Of a stretch of 64,000 nt of DNA, positions 16,702 to 25,799 are shown piece by piece. Made by a program: the position numbers and the translations under genes. The notes under the pieces were generated by a model. That model ran no database searches, was not told where the DNA came from, and was given only the letters and a program-made list of their open reading frames with translations. The stretch is from Desulfomonile tiedjei. GTDB lineage: Bacteria; Desulfobacterota; Desulfomonilia; Desulfomonilales; Desulfomonilaceae. The stretch is from positions 1 through 64,000 of the forward strand of contig JACRDG010000076.1 of assembly GCA_016218715.1 (NCBI GenBank). Direction: 5' to 3'. Numbering within the stretch: the stretch's first letter is position 1; each line of letters opens with the position of its first letter.

Positions 16702-17847
16702 ATGCAATCCCTGGTTACGGTACGAACTTGCGCAAACTACGATGCAAGCGCGGTCTCCGCGGTTCTCCGCACCGTCGTCGACGATCTGGGGGGGATGCAT
16801 CGCTGGATCAAACCCGGTGACCGGGTCCTGCTCAAACCCAACCTGTTAAAGTCGGCCGCTCCGTCGGAAGCGGTGGTCACCCACCCTGCCGTGGTCGAGG
16901 CTGTGGCTGCGCTTGTCCTCGACTGCTCGGCCAGGCCCTTTGTCGGGGACAGCCCCCCATTGGGCAATTTGCCCAGGATCCTCGCCAAGTCCGGGTACGA
17001 TCCGTTCATGAAGCGGATGGGCATTCAGGCGGTTCCCTTCACGAGAAAACGAGTGGTGGAGTTTTCGGACGGCCGACTGTTCCGACGCATAGACCTTGCA
17101 GCCGAAGCGTTCGAGTTCGACGCGGTGATCAGCCTCCCAAAGCTGAAAACCCACTGTCAGATGCTGCTGACACTTGCAGTCAAGAATCTCTTCGGAACGG
17201 TTATCGGCACGGACAAAGCCTCATGGCATATGAGGAGCGGGCGGGATGCGGATACCTTTGCCACGGCCCTGGTCCAGATCTATGAGAAGATCCACCCCAG
17301 GCTTTCCGTGATCGACGGCATTCTCGCCATGGAAGGGAATGGTCCCAACAGCGGTCAGCCTCGACAGCTCGGGATTGTGGCAGCGTCGGAAGACGCGATC
17401 GCGCTCGATTCGGTGGTCTGTAGGCTCGTGGGATTTCCGGTGGACGCGCTTCGGACCTGCGTCATCGGCGAGCAACTTGGAGTGGGAACGGCCGACCCGG
17501 ATCGAATCGAGGTGGCTGGAGACGGTTTGCAAGGGCTTCCGCCGGTAAAGTTCAAACCGCCCAAGTCGATGACCGTTGCCTGGAACATGTCTCGCCTGAA
17601 TCCCATCCGTAGGTTCATGGAGAATCACATGGTGATCAGGCCGGCGATCGATGCGGCCGCGTGCAAGGTGTGCGGCACGTGCGAAAGTCACTGTCCGCCC
17701 CACGCGATCACCCAAGTCGCTGGAGCGATGACGATAGACCGTCGAAAGTGCATTTCCTGCTTCTGTTGCCATGAACTCTGCTCGCACGATGCGATCCGGA
17801 TTCAACAACCCGCGCTCGGCCGACTGCTCGGTTACATGACCCGATGA
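16702..17847 (+). CDS. DUF362 protein with C-terminal ferredoxin domain
   Basis: A 381-residue cytoplasmic protein. The N-terminal 300 residues are the DUF362 fold (KPGDRVLLKPNLL; AVISLPKLKTHCQMLLTLAV; SVIDGILAMEGNGP). The C-terminus carries two [4Fe-4S] motifs: CKVCGTCESHCP, and an atypical CISCFCCHELC in which no proline follows the fourth cysteine. DUF362 ferredoxins are common in strict anaerobes; their substrate is unknown. The next gene begins 31 bases later in the same direction, so co-transcription is possible. The start ATG has no strong ribosome site. Confidence 0.85.
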   Translation: MQSLVTVRTCANYDASAVSAVLRTVVDDLGGMHRWIKPGDRVLLKPNLLKSAAPSEAVVTHPAVVEAVAALVLDCSARPFVGDSPPLGNLPRILAKSGYDPFMKRMGIQAVPFTRKRVVEFSDGRLFRRIDLAAEAFEFDAVISLPKLKTHCQMLLTLAVKNLFGTVIGTDKASWHMRSGRDADTFATALVQIYEKIHPRLSVIDGILAMEGNGPNSGQPRQLGIVAASEDAIALDSVVCRLVGFPVDALRTCVIGEQLGVGTADPDRIEVAGDGLQGLPPVKFKPPKSMTVAWNMSRLNPIRRFMENHMVIRPAIDAAACKVCGTCESHCPPHAITQVAGAMTIDRRKCISCFCCHELCSHDAIRIQQPALGRLLGYMTR

Positions 17848-17878
17848 GACAGCCCTATTCGTGCAACGGGAGGATCTC

Positions 17879-19405
17879 GTGGACCTGGCGGTTCTTCAAA
17901 AGGTAGCTCAGGAACTTAATGAAGTTCTCGTGGGCGGTTTCGTCAACAAGATACATCAGCCGCTGCCGCGGGAAATCGTTCTACGCATCAGATCGAGGGA
18001 AAATGGCGAGAACAAGCTGATGATCAGCGCAGATCCCCTGCTTGGCCGCATCCATCTCACGGGGCTGAGAATTCCCAACCCACCCGCGCCGCCGAGGTTT
18101 TGTGCGTTCCTGAGGGCGCATTTTCAGGGCTCGAGAATACGCGAGGTTCGAGCCGATTCGGGCGATCGAGTGGTGCGAATTGTCGCGACCAGAGGCCCGG
18201 AAGCCGAACGAGTCTGCCGCGAGCTGATCGTGGAACTGCTCGGGCGGGACTCCAACATCATCCTGGTGGACGGCGATTCTCAGGAGATCATGGATTGTCT
18301 GCATCGCATTCCCGACAAGGAGACCGGCAGCCGAGTGGTCATGCCGGGATGGGTGTACCTGCCCCCTCAGAAGCGTCCGCAAGCCGCGCGTCGGGGGAAT
18401 GGCGAGTCGGAAGTCCTGGAAGGACTTCCGGGCATACGAACGCGGGCCGACGGCAAGCGGCGCCTTGTGCTGAATGCGACGGAACCCGGCGACGAGCAAT
18501 ACGCGACGATGAATCTCGCAGCGGAGGCCCTCTATGCGCCGCGGTTGGAGTCGTTGCTCGTGGAAGCCCTGCGGAGAGAAGTTGCCGCGCCTTGCAAGGC
18601 TCGTATTCGATCTCTGGAGCGTCGTGAAGAGAAGATCCGATCCGATGCCGAACGATTGAAACGTCTCGTCGATCGACAGGAAGAAGGAGAGCTTCTCAAG
18701 GCCAATCTCAATCGGGTCAAGAAGGGGATGAGATGGCTGGAAGCGGAGGATTGGACCACCGGCGGCAAGCGCACCATCGAGCTCGATCCTGCGCTCGATG
18801 CGGTTGCGAACATGCAAAGGATTTTCCGAAAGGCAGCCAAGGGAAAGCGCGGGGAGAAGAAGGTCCAGGAGCGCCTGCAGGTAACCAGGGACGAGAAGCG
18901 GGCCATCGAGGAACTGCTCTATTTTGTGGAAGAAGCCAGGGACGTCACAGAGCTGGAATCAGCCGCTACGTCGATACCGGGCCAAGCCGGCGACACGCGA
19001 AACGGTGGCCCACAGCCGAAGCGAATTGCGCCCACGGAGCCATCGCTCTTCCACGTGTTTCATACCGATCGAGGACGTCCGGTGCTGGTCGGGAAGAGCG
19101 CGGCCGGCAACGATTTTCTCCTTCGCCACAAGGCTCACAAAGGGGACCGCTGGCTCCACGTGAAGGACTTTGCAGGCGCACATGTGATCCTCTCCGCAAA
19201 AGGTCTGGAGCCGCCTTCCTTCGACGAGACCAGATACGCTGCAGGGCTCGCTGCCCATTTTTCCAAGGCGCGGGGTAAAGGGAAGGTGGAGGTCATAGTC
19301 GCGGACGTCGCGGACGTGCACAGGATCAAAGGAGCGATGAAGGGTCAGGTCAGCGTCAAGCATTACCTGACTATACTGGCGGAAGGCTCCCGGCCGAAGG
19401 ATTGA
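17879..19405 (+). CDS. rqcH: Rqc2/RqcH-type NFACT ribosome quality-control protein
   Basis: RqcH binds stalled large ribosomal subunits and adds alanine tails to trapped peptides. It has 508 residues: an NFACT-N domain (KIHQPLPREIVLRIRS; LTGLRIPNPPAPPRFCAFLR), a long coiled-coil centre with many Lys/Glu/Arg (about 235-350), and a C-terminal NFACT-R domain (VLVGKSAAGNDFLLRHKAHK, DRWLHVKDFAGAHVIL). I chose GTG 17879, which has GGGAGG five bases upstream, over GTG 17861, which has none. The central region is long enough to bridge the 60S/50S interface as in known members. Confidence 0.88.
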   Translation: MDLAVLQKVAQELNEVLVGGFVNKIHQPLPREIVLRIRSRENGENKLMISADPLLGRIHLTGLRIPNPPAPPRFCAFLRAHFQGSRIREVRADSGDRVVRIVATRGPEAERVCRELIVELLGRDSNIILVDGDSQEIMDCLHRIPDKETGSRVVMPGWVYLPPQKRPQAARRGNGESEVLEGLPGIRTRADGKRRLVLNATEPGDEQYATMNLAAEALYAPRLESLLVEALRREVAAPCKARIRSLERREEKIRSDAERLKRLVDRQEEGELLKANLNRVKKGMRWLEAEDWTTGGKRTIELDPALDAVANMQRIFRKAAKGKRGEKKVQERLQVTRDEKRAIEELLYFVEEARDVTELESAATSIPGQAGDTRNGGPQPKRIAPTEPSLFHVFHTDRGRPVLVGKSAAGNDFLLRHKAHKGDRWLHVKDFAGAHVILSAKGLEPPSFDETRYAAGLAAHFSKARGKGKVEVIVADVADVHRIKGAMKGQVSVKHYLTILAEGSRPKD

Positions 19406-19467
19406 CGTGCTTAGCACACCTTTTCGCAAATACGGTGTCTCCCGTGGGGTCCCTGCGCTTGGCCGTT

Positions 19468-19525
19468 CAGTGGGGCCGATCTTGCCGGTCCATGGGGAAA
19501 TGACAGGCAAGATGCCTGTCCCACC
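19468..19525. repeat. dispersed REP-like repeat, copy 1
   Basis: About 58 nt that match the reverse complement of 57809-57866: a GACAGGCATCTTGCCTGTC hairpin next to a second hairpin containing GGACCGGC. A weaker relative lies at 42967-42990. The gap 19406-19566 holds nothing else I can support. Confidence 0.75.
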
Positions 19526-19566
19526 AAGGCCCCGGGATCCGCTACCGTATTTGTGAAACACAGTAC

Positions 19567-21195
19567 TTAGGACTCGTGGTGTCTCCCGCGGGCCTGGTCG
19601 AAGTTGACGCCCTGGACGTAAGCGCCTGTAAGATCGGTCCGGGTCAGAATTGCCTCGAAGAGGTCCGCGTTGGCCAGGTTCGCTCCGGTTAGATTGGCCT
19701 GGGTGAGGTTCGCTTCGGAAAGCTTGACTTCCGGCATGAATGCCCACATGGCTTGGACCTGAGCCAGGTTGGCGTCGGAGAGATCCGCGCGGGCGAGGTT
19801 GGCCTTGCGGAGGACGGCTCCGTACAAGTCCGCGGATTTCAGGATCGTGTCCGAGAGGTCCGCGCCGGTGAGATCGGTCCCCACCAGAATGGCCTTCTTC
19901 AGATCTACCCTGGCAAGCAGAGCGCCGGAGAGATCCCTGCGGGAAAGGTTCGCACCCGAGAGATCCGCGTTGGCCAGGTTCACCCTCGCGGCCACAGCCT
20001 TTTCCACAAGGGCTCCGAGAGAAGCTTCCTCACCGCTGAAAATGACCTTGTCGGTGAGCCTGTCCCTGATCTCAAATCCGGTGGGGCGGCCCAGCGCGCT
20101 GCTGTCCAGCTCATCCTGGCAGATGAGCCCCTGAGCGTGAAGCCGTTTCAGCTGCTCTTTGAGCGTCCTGGAGGTAAGCTTGCACTGCTCCATGATGGCT
20201 TCAAAGGATGCTCCCGATTTGACGGCCACCACTATTTGGCACGGATCCACATCGGTCCTGGAAATTTCGAAGAGGTGTCCCGAGCTGACCTCCTCGTCCA
20301 CGAACACCGCGCCGTTGGACCTGGCCGCTCGATCGTCAAGCTCTGCCTGAAGGATCGCGCCGGTACCAGCCAACTTGTTGAAAAGGCTTTGAAGGCCTCT
20401 GGCCGACAGGTTGTACCGCTTCATGAGCGCGGCGTCGTCCATCCCGCTCCGCAGGGAGGTCAGTACGTCTGTCGCGTCGATGACCGGCTTCTTGGGTCTC
20501 CCCGCGGCGTAGCCGGCAGAATGAACCGCCAGGATGACCGATCCGTTCGATTCAGCCGCGTCCCGTGCCCCCGCGGCCGATTCCGTCGGTCCTGTCAGAG
20601 GCACCTCTTTCAAGATGGCTTCCAGCGATTCTGCGGGCTGATGTCGCTGTTCGGGAAGTTCAGGTGCATCCACCCCGGATTTTGCGGCGGTCGCAGCGGC
20701 GCTGGCATCCGAACCACCTTGGGAAGTGTCTTCCCGAGTGCCTTCCGCTGCGATGGGCGCTTCATGTGCCGTTTGGTGAACTTTCTTGTTTCTTTCCTCG
20801 AGTTCCTCCCAGGGCATGGCGCCACTGGAAACGAGCTTATTGAAGAGGCTTTGGACCCCTCGCGAGGAGATGTCGTAGCGCTTCATGAGTGCAGCGTCGC
20901 TCAGACCGCTCCGAATGCACTGCAATGCATCCGCAGCGTCTATGACGGGTTTCTTGGAGCGGCCGTCCGCGTGCTCTGCACGGCCCATTCCGAGATCGAA
21001 TACGGTTGAATCAAGGCCGGCTCTGTTTCGAAGCTCCGATTCATGAAGTAGGCCGGAAGCGAGCAACTGTTTGAACAGACTCTGCAAGGCATTGGCAGAC
21101 AGGGTGAATTTCTCCATCAGCTCGTGATCGCTCAAACCGGACCTGATGGCGTTCAGTGCTTCAATGGCTTTAACGACCGTTTCCCGCTGAGACAT
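19567..21195 (-). CDS. pentapeptide-repeat protein with four repeated helical modules
   Basis: A 542-residue soluble protein of unknown function. The first 370 residues carry four copies of a roughly 50-residue module: at about 1-55, 78-135, 233-293 and 308-365. The third reads 'SLRSGMDDAALMKRYNLSAR'. The fourth copy is divergent. The last 145 residues are a pentapeptide-repeat stretch (A[D/N]LSGANL pattern), which forms a right-handed square beta helix. The centre is a disordered Ala/Glu/Pro linker. I chose ATG 21195, with AAGGAG five bases upstream. The module recurs in the genes at 47164 and 58424, so its role is shared. DNA mimicry, known for some pentapeptide proteins, is possible but unsupported. 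Confidence 0.85.
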   Translation of the reverse strand: MSQRETVVKAIEALNAIRSGLSDHELMEKFTLSANALQSLFKQLLASGLLHESELRNRAGLDSTVFDLGMGRAEHADGRSKKPVIDAADALQCIRSGLSDAALMKRYDISSRGVQSLFNKLVSSGAMPWEELEERNKKVHQTAHEAPIAAEGTREDTSQGGSDASAAATAAKSGVDAPELPEQRHQPAESLEAILKEVPLTGPTESAAGARDAAESNGSVILAVHSAGYAAGRPKKPVIDATDVLTSLRSGMDDAALMKRYNLSARGLQSLFNKLAGTGAILQAELDDRAARSNGAVFVDEEVSSGHLFEISRTDVDPCQIVVAVKSGASFEAIMEQCKLTSRTLKEQLKRLHAQGLICQDELDSSALGRPTGFEIRDRLTDKVIFSGEEASLGALVEKAVAARVNLANADLSGANLSRRDLSGALLARVDLKKAILVGTDLTGADLSDTILKSADLYGAVLRKANLARADLSDANLAQVQAMWAFMPEVKLSEANLTQANLTGANLANADLFEAILTRTDLTGAYVQGVNFDQARGRHHES

Positions 21196-21562
21196 CAAAG
21201 CTCCTTGAAATGGCACTCCTGCAACCGTGGATCATACCACGGGCGCATTTGGAAAGTATAGAGCGGGTGAAGAAAGTTCGAGATTGCGACGATCCGTTGG
21301 AGCGCTTGTCGAGCTGCTGCAGCGAAACGTTCAGCACGTGACTCCCTACCGTTCACCATCAATTCCAGGCCTTCCTGACGTCATGAAATGCGCATCTTTC
21401 CGGTCAAAGCTGCAGGCGGTCGTGGCAAGCTATCACGCTTGACTGAAAGAGGCCCTGCCAATATAGTTACGCTGCACTATGCAGGAGAGCGACATATCAC
21501 GAGCGTGCATCGTCGACCACAACTTCGTGCCGGCGGGGGCCGGATAGAACGGAAATGAGAAC
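21196..21562. other. gene-free region
   Basis: About 370 bases between two divergent genes. A 71-codon frame at 21227-21442 has no ribosome site and odd composition. I see no clear promoter or repeat. Confidence 0.4.
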
Positions 21563-22588
21563 ATGCATCATTCCCGATCGGTTCATGACCTGTCCGCGCT
21601 GTTGATCTGCCTTTTCATAGCTGTAGCCCTGTCGATAACGTATGGTTACAACAGCGCCTCTTTCTCGTTCGCCCATGCCAACACCGAGTCCACATTTAAA
21701 TCCTTTTCTCGGGGGTTTGAGGCCTACGTCGCGGACATGCCCGGTGCGTGGCGTCCGCGGTTGTTCTCAAATTATATCGCCAGCTCGATCATGCCGTGGC
21801 AGGCCAAGGACGATGATTTTGCGCTCCGGGTCGGGGGATGGAATGCGTGCTGGTTCCTCCTCTGTTGCTGCGCCTACGCCATTGGGGATCGGAAGAACGC
21901 CCTTTTTCTGATATTCGGGACGTTTGGCGCGCTCTATTACGCGTTCACTCCCGAGTCCGGGATCCGGATCTATCCGTGGGACTTGCCGCCACTCTTCTTT
22001 TTTGTGTTGCTGTATATCGGAGTTCGCATACGACGGCCGCTCCTGGTCATTCCGGCGGTGATAGTGGGGACGGGATTCAAAGAGACCGTGGCTCTGGGAA
22101 GCCTGGTTTTTCTCTTCTGGGACGAGCTTCCCGTGCGGAAACGCCTGGAATACACCGCGGTCTGTGCTGCAGGAGCAGCCGGGGTCAAGATCGCGATCGA
22201 CATCCTCACCAGCAACCCCACGTGGGGGTTCACGATGGAGTGGGGCGTGTACGGTCCCCTTGTGGGGCGCGGCACATCAGACCTCGGCATCGTGCTCCTG
22301 TACAATTTCAAGGCGTTGGCTACGCCGACCCTCAATCACCCGATCTTCGTGAATGCGGGGACATTTGTGGTGTTCTTGCTGCTTCCCGTCAGAGACCGTG
22401 AAGACCTGATGTGGAAGGTGCTGGGTGTGCTCTTTCTTGTTGGGATTCTCCTCTTCGCCATAGTGAATGAGTACCGGGTGTTCTTTGAAGTCATCCCATT
22501 TTCACTGTACGCCATCAAGAAGACATTGGATGGGAACTGGTCGACGACGCATTCACCCGGGCAGCAGGGTAGTATCGCCGGTCGTTAG
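21563..22588 (+). CDS. multi-pass membrane protein, unknown
   Basis: A 341-residue protein with about eight or nine predicted membrane helices, starting at residues 8-25 after a short N-terminus. No catalytic motif is visible. The arrangement (long loop after the first helix, 'PESGIRIYPWDLPPLFFFVLLYIGV', short basic loops) resembles undecaprenyl-linked glycosyltransferase or polymerase-type membrane proteins, but I cannot assign it. It stands alone between minus-strand genes. The ribosome site GGAAATGAGAAC is modest. Confidence 0.7.
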   Translation: MHHSRSVHDLSALLICLFIAVALSITYGYNSASFSFAHANTESTFKSFSRGFEAYVADMPGAWRPRLFSNYIASSIMPWQAKDDDFALRVGGWNACWFLLCCCAYAIGDRKNALFLIFGTFGALYYAFTPESGIRIYPWDLPPLFFFVLLYIGVRIRRPLLVIPAVIVGTGFKETVALGSLVFLFWDELPVRKRLEYTAVCAAGAAGVKIAIDILTSNPTWGFTMEWGVYGPLVGRGTSDLGIVLLYNFKALATPTLNHPIFVNAGTFVVFLLLPVRDREDLMWKVLGVLFLVGILLFAIVNEYRVFFEVIPFSLYAIKKTLDGNWSTTHSPGQQGSIAGR

Positions 22589-22629
22589 GGTGGTCCGCAA
22601 GTCTTTCTGACGCGCCAGTGAGCATGGGA

Positions 22630-23313
22630 TCATTCTGAATGCGCTTCCGCAGGTTCAGGAATCACGTCCGCGGTCACCTTGTCGACGTACTTGACCCAAT
22701 CGTATCCGTAGTATCCTTCCGCCACCACACGGAGCGGAAATCCATGCTTCATGGGCAGAGGCGCTCCATTGACGTGGTGGGCAAGGAAGACTTGGTCGGA
22801 AAGCACGTCACTAATCGGTACGCGAAGGACTTTTTCGTACCTGCCTTCCGGTCCTCGAAAAGTGATGTAGTTCACCTCTTTTGCCATGCCCGCGCGACCG
22901 AGCAGCTCCTTGACCGAAACCCCTCTCCACAAGCCGTGGTTTGCGAAGACCCCCGGACAGATCAGCAGAACAGCCCGTTCCACAGAGGGCATTTCCAGCA
23001 GGGTAGGGTAGCGCAGGTGCAACGGCCGTTCCACGCCTCCTTCGACCCTCAGCATCCAGGTTTCCAGATTGACCTCGTGGTCTTCCAATCCCATGACGCC
23101 AAAGTCGTCTGTCCGCGTTATCTCCAGGTGGCTGGTGTCCAGGTCCTTGGGGTTCTTGTCCACCAGGGTTTCTCGCTTCGTACCTTTTGGCACGATGATT
23201 TTGAGAGCTTCTGCAGCCACGTGCCTCACCATGGAAAAGAATGGGCTCAACAACAACCCTGTGCCGAACAGGCCGGTCAGGGCCTTCTTCAGGAACTTCC
23301 TCCTGCTCGCCAT
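22630..23313 (-). CDS. Tat-exported sulfite-oxidase-family molybdopterin protein
   Basis: A 227-residue protein of the sulfite oxidase/YedY (MsrP) superfamily. A twin-arginine signal (SRRKFLKKALTGLF) directs folded export. The catalytic core has 'LICPGVFANHGLWRGV', whose cysteine is the expected molybdenum ligand, and the downstream 'HGFPLRVVAEGYYGYDWVKY', typical of the family. YedY-type proteins repair oxidised methionine or act on other oxyanions; the substrate here is unknown. It is shorter than plant or animal sulfite oxidases and has no heme domain. It overlaps the end of the upstream glycosylase gene by 25 bases. No membrane partner like MsrQ is adjacent. Confidence 0.85.
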   Translation of the reverse strand: MASRRKFLKKALTGLFGTGLLLSPFFSMVRHVAAEALKIIVPKGTKRETLVDKNPKDLDTSHLEITRTDDFGVMGLEDHEVNLETWMLRVEGGVERPLHLRYPTLLEMPSVERAVLLICPGVFANHGLWRGVSVKELLGRAGMAKEVNYITFRGPEGRYEKVLRVPISDVLSDQVFLAHHVNGAPLPMKHGFPLRVVAEGYYGYDWVKYVDKVTADVIPEPAEAHSE

Positions 23314-23984
23314 ATTTCAGCCTCTCGCTCGCGGAATCGTTCCAGCGGGCACTGGTCGCACTTCGGGGTTTTCCTGCAAAATGCATGGCCCACCGCGACG
23401 AACTGCGCGTGAAAATCATTGAACAATTCTACAGTGCACTCCAGATTGGCGTGGAAAAAAGCCTGGATCGAGTCATAATCGTTTCGCTCCGGCATGAGGC
23501 CGTGCCGCTCCAGCACCCATTTCGTGTACGCGTCTACCACAAAGATCGGCTTGTAGGCCGCGTAGAGAATGATGCTGTCTGCCGTCTCTTTGCCGACACC
23601 GTTGATGGAGAGCAACTCTTCTCGAAGGGCTGCCGTTGGTGGCAAGAAGAGCGCATCCAGATCGCCTCCATGCTTTTCCACCAGGTGACTCACCAGGTTC
23701 TTCAGCCGCGCTGCCTTGACGTTGTAATACCCGCAGGGCCGTATCAGCTCCGCGAGCTGCATCAAGTCCATCTCGTATAGTCGTAGGGGATCGAGCGCTG
23801 GTTCCGCCTTGAGGTTGGCGATGGCCTTGACCACGTTCTTCCATGCGGTGTTCTGCGTAAGGACCGCTCCGACACACACCTCGAACGGTGAACCCGCAGG
23901 CCACCAGTTCCGGTGCCCGAATCGTTCCCGTAACGCGCCGTACCATTCCATGAGTAATTTGCCGATGCTTCCGCTCCTGTTCAT
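23289..23984 (-). CDS. HhH-GPD DNA glycosylase (endonuclease III/MagIII type)
   Basis: A 231-residue base-excision repair enzyme. It has the helix-hairpin-helix (LLSINGVGKETADSIILYAA) and the catalytic aspartate in FVVDAYTK. The lyase lysine of endonuclease III, in GVGRKTA, is replaced by glutamate (GVGKETA), which points to a monofunctional glycosylase like MagIII. The C-terminal iron-sulfur loop has only three cysteines (C-x5-C-x2-C) instead of four. The ATG overlaps the stop of the ABC ATPase gene by four bases (ATGA), so translation is coupled. Confidence 0.85.
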   Translation of the reverse strand: MNRSGSIGKLLMEWYGALRERFGHRNWWPAGSPFEVCVGAVLTQNTAWKNVVKAIANLKAEPALDPLRLYEMDLMQLAELIRPCGYYNVKAARLKNLVSHLVEKHGGDLDALFLPPTAALREELLSINGVGKETADSIILYAAYKPIFVVDAYTKWVLERHGLMPERNDYDSIQAFFHANLECTVELFNDFHAQFVAVGHAFCRKTPKCDQCPLERFREREAEIWRAGGSS

Positions 23985-24781
23985 GAAGATGCCGTGCTCC
24001 TGTGGAGGAGAGTGTTCCCTTCGCCCTGCGACTCCAGAAAGAGGGCCATGAGATCCGGTACCTGCATTTTCGCCAGGTCCTGTGAGCCGATATCTCTGGC
24101 TATGGAGCCGTGGCTCATCACCACCGTGCGGTCGCGGATCTCCAGCGCGTGGGTGAGGTTGTGGGTGACCATGAGGGTGGTCAGGCCCTGTTCCCGCACC
24201 ATGACCGTGGTGAGGCGCATGACCTCGCGCGAGGCTCGCGGATCGAGGGCAGCGGTGTGCTCGTCGAGAAGGAGCAATCGGGGACGCTGAAACACCGCCA
24301 TCAGGAGCGTTATTGCCTGCCTCTGGCCCCCCGAGAGGAGCCCCACCTTGGACGTCAATCTGTTTTCCAAACCCATGGCCAGGAGCGCCAGCCTGTCTCG
24401 GATCTCGTTCCGCAGTTGCTTGTTCAGCGCGGGACCCAGCCCGCGAAACTTGCCGCGGGTCGCGGCAAGGGCGAAATTCTCTTCAATCGTGAGGCCGGCC
24501 GAGGTCCCCATCAACGGGTCCTGAAATACCCGACCTATGAGGGCTGCCCGCTCGTACTCGGGGACGCGGGTCACCTCTGCGTCACCAACAACGATCTTTC
24601 CAGAGTCGGGAAATAACGAGCCCGAGAGCAAGTTGAGCAGGGTCGACTTCCCGGAGCCGTTCCCTCCGATAAGCACGAGGAACTGGCCTTCGGGGATCTC
24701 CAGGGAAACGTCATTCACTGCGACTACTTCGTTGACCTCGCCGGGATGGAAGACTTTCGTTATGCCTCGGATCTTGACCAC
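23981..24781 (-). CDS. ABC transporter ATPase (COG1101 type)
   Basis: A 266-residue ATP-binding subunit with Walker A (GGNGSGKST), signature LLSGGQRQAI, Walker B (LLLLDEHTA) and the switch histidine in VTHNLTHAL. It resembles the ATPase of the uncharacterised or tryptophan-type importers that pair with COG4120 permeases. The start is GTG with GGGAGG six bases upstream. The permease gene ends 22 bases before. The substrate-binding lipoprotein normally encoded beside these two is not present in the window. Confidence 0.88.
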   Translation of the reverse strand: MVKIRGITKVFHPGEVNEVVAVNDVSLEIPEGQFLVLIGGNGSGKSTLLNLLSGSLFPDSGKIVVGDAEVTRVPEYERAALIGRVFQDPLMGTSAGLTIEENFALAATRGKFRGLGPALNKQLRNEIRDRLALLAMGLENRLTSKVGLLSGGQRQAITLLMAVFQRPRLLLLDEHTAALDPRASREVMRLTTVMVREQGLTTLMVTHNLTHALEIRDRTVVMSHGSIARDIGSQDLAKMQVPDLMALFLESQGEGNTLLHRSTASS

Positions 24782-24803
24782 TGAGTCCTCCCAGGCGGAA
24801 GCG

Positions 24804-25700
24804 TCATCGGATAGCGCGGCCCTTGAGCCGGCGTCGCACTTGGGGGAATGCCAGCGCCAGCGCGACCAGGAGCGCGGTGATCAGATTCAGATCGCTCGGT
24901 TCGAGACTGATCGGCCCGAAGCGGAAGCTCAGAGCTGCTGCGATAGCCAGCCGGTAGAGGACCGAGCCGAGCAGCACGCCCACCAGAGCCACCAGGACGG
25001 TCCGCTCTCCGACCAGAGTTTCTCCTATGATCACCGATGCCAGGCCAGCGATGATCGTACCCAGGCCCATGCCGACATCCGCGCTCCCGAAACTCTGCGC
25101 GAGGAGAGCGCCGGAAAGGGCCACCATCCCGTTCGAAAGCGCTACCCCCACAATGATGGCGGTGTGGGTATTGAACCCCTGCGCGGCCACCATGCGTGGA
25201 TTGTCTCCCGTCGCGCGTAGAGCGAGCCCGAAGCTCGTGTGAAGAAAGCGTTCCAGCCCGATCAGCAGGATCAGGAGCACCACAGCGTCGAGCGCAAGCG
25301 GAAGGACGTGAGAAGGTATGCCGAGTCCCTGCAATGCATCGAATACGGTCGGACGGTTCAGGAGCGCGAGATTCGGCGCACCCATGATGCGAATGTTGAT
25401 CGAATAGAGCGCGATCATCGTTAGGATGCCGGCCAAAAGATTTAAAATGCGGAGTTTCGTGCTGATGACCGCGGTGACCGCACCGGCTGCCATTCCCGCT
25501 GCCATCGCAGCAATGAGAGAGAGCTGCGGGCTTCCTCCCGCGTGAATCATCGCGGCGGAAACGGCCGCGCCAAGCGGGAGAGTCCCGTCGACGCTCAAGT
25601 CCGGGAAGTCCAGCACCCGGAACGTGAGATAGACCCCGAGCGACATCAAACCAAAAACAATACCTTGTTCCAAAGCTCCAATGACCGTGTACCAACTCAT
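24804..25700 (-). CDS. ABC transporter permease (COG4120 type)
   Basis: A 298-residue inner-membrane permease with eight or nine helices. 'GIVFGLMSLGVYLTFRVLDF' and 'PDLSVDGTLPLGAAVSAAMI' are typical of the branched-chain-amino-acid-like permeases in the TrpX/Y/Z group. 'ALRATGDNPRM' is the coupling-helix region that meets the ATPase. It is paired with the downstream ATPase. The upstream neighbour is a membrane winged-helix protein, not a substrate-binding protein, so the importer is incomplete here. Confidence 0.88.
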   Translation of the reverse strand: MSWYTVIGALEQGIVFGLMSLGVYLTFRVLDFPDLSVDGTLPLGAAVSAAMIHAGGSPQLSLIAAMAAGMAAGAVTAVISTKLRILNLLAGILTMIALYSINIRIMGAPNLALLNRPTVFDALQGLGIPSHVLPLALDAVVLLILLIGLERFLHTSFGLALRATGDNPRMVAAQGFNTHTAIIVGVALSNGMVALSGALLAQSFGSADVGMGLGTIIAGLASVIIGETLVGERTVLVALVGVLLGSVLYRLAIAAALSFRFGPISLEPSDLNLITALLVALALAFPQVRRRLKGRAIR

Positions 25701-25799
25701 CGTGAGCCTATGCCTTCACGACCGCCGGGAGAGTCGTATTCGAATAGCTTCTCTCCAAACCGGAGACCGCTCCACATGGTCCAATCCTGTTCCTGCAGT

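Noticed and set aside
19769-20010. Tandem repeats suggestive of a CRISPR array
   Set aside because: They are the degenerate 15-nt units of the pentapeptide-repeat region, not identical repeats with spacers.
19753-21009. 418-codon frame antisense to the pentapeptide-repeat gene
   Set aside because: Its regular pattern comes from the pentapeptide repeats read backwards.
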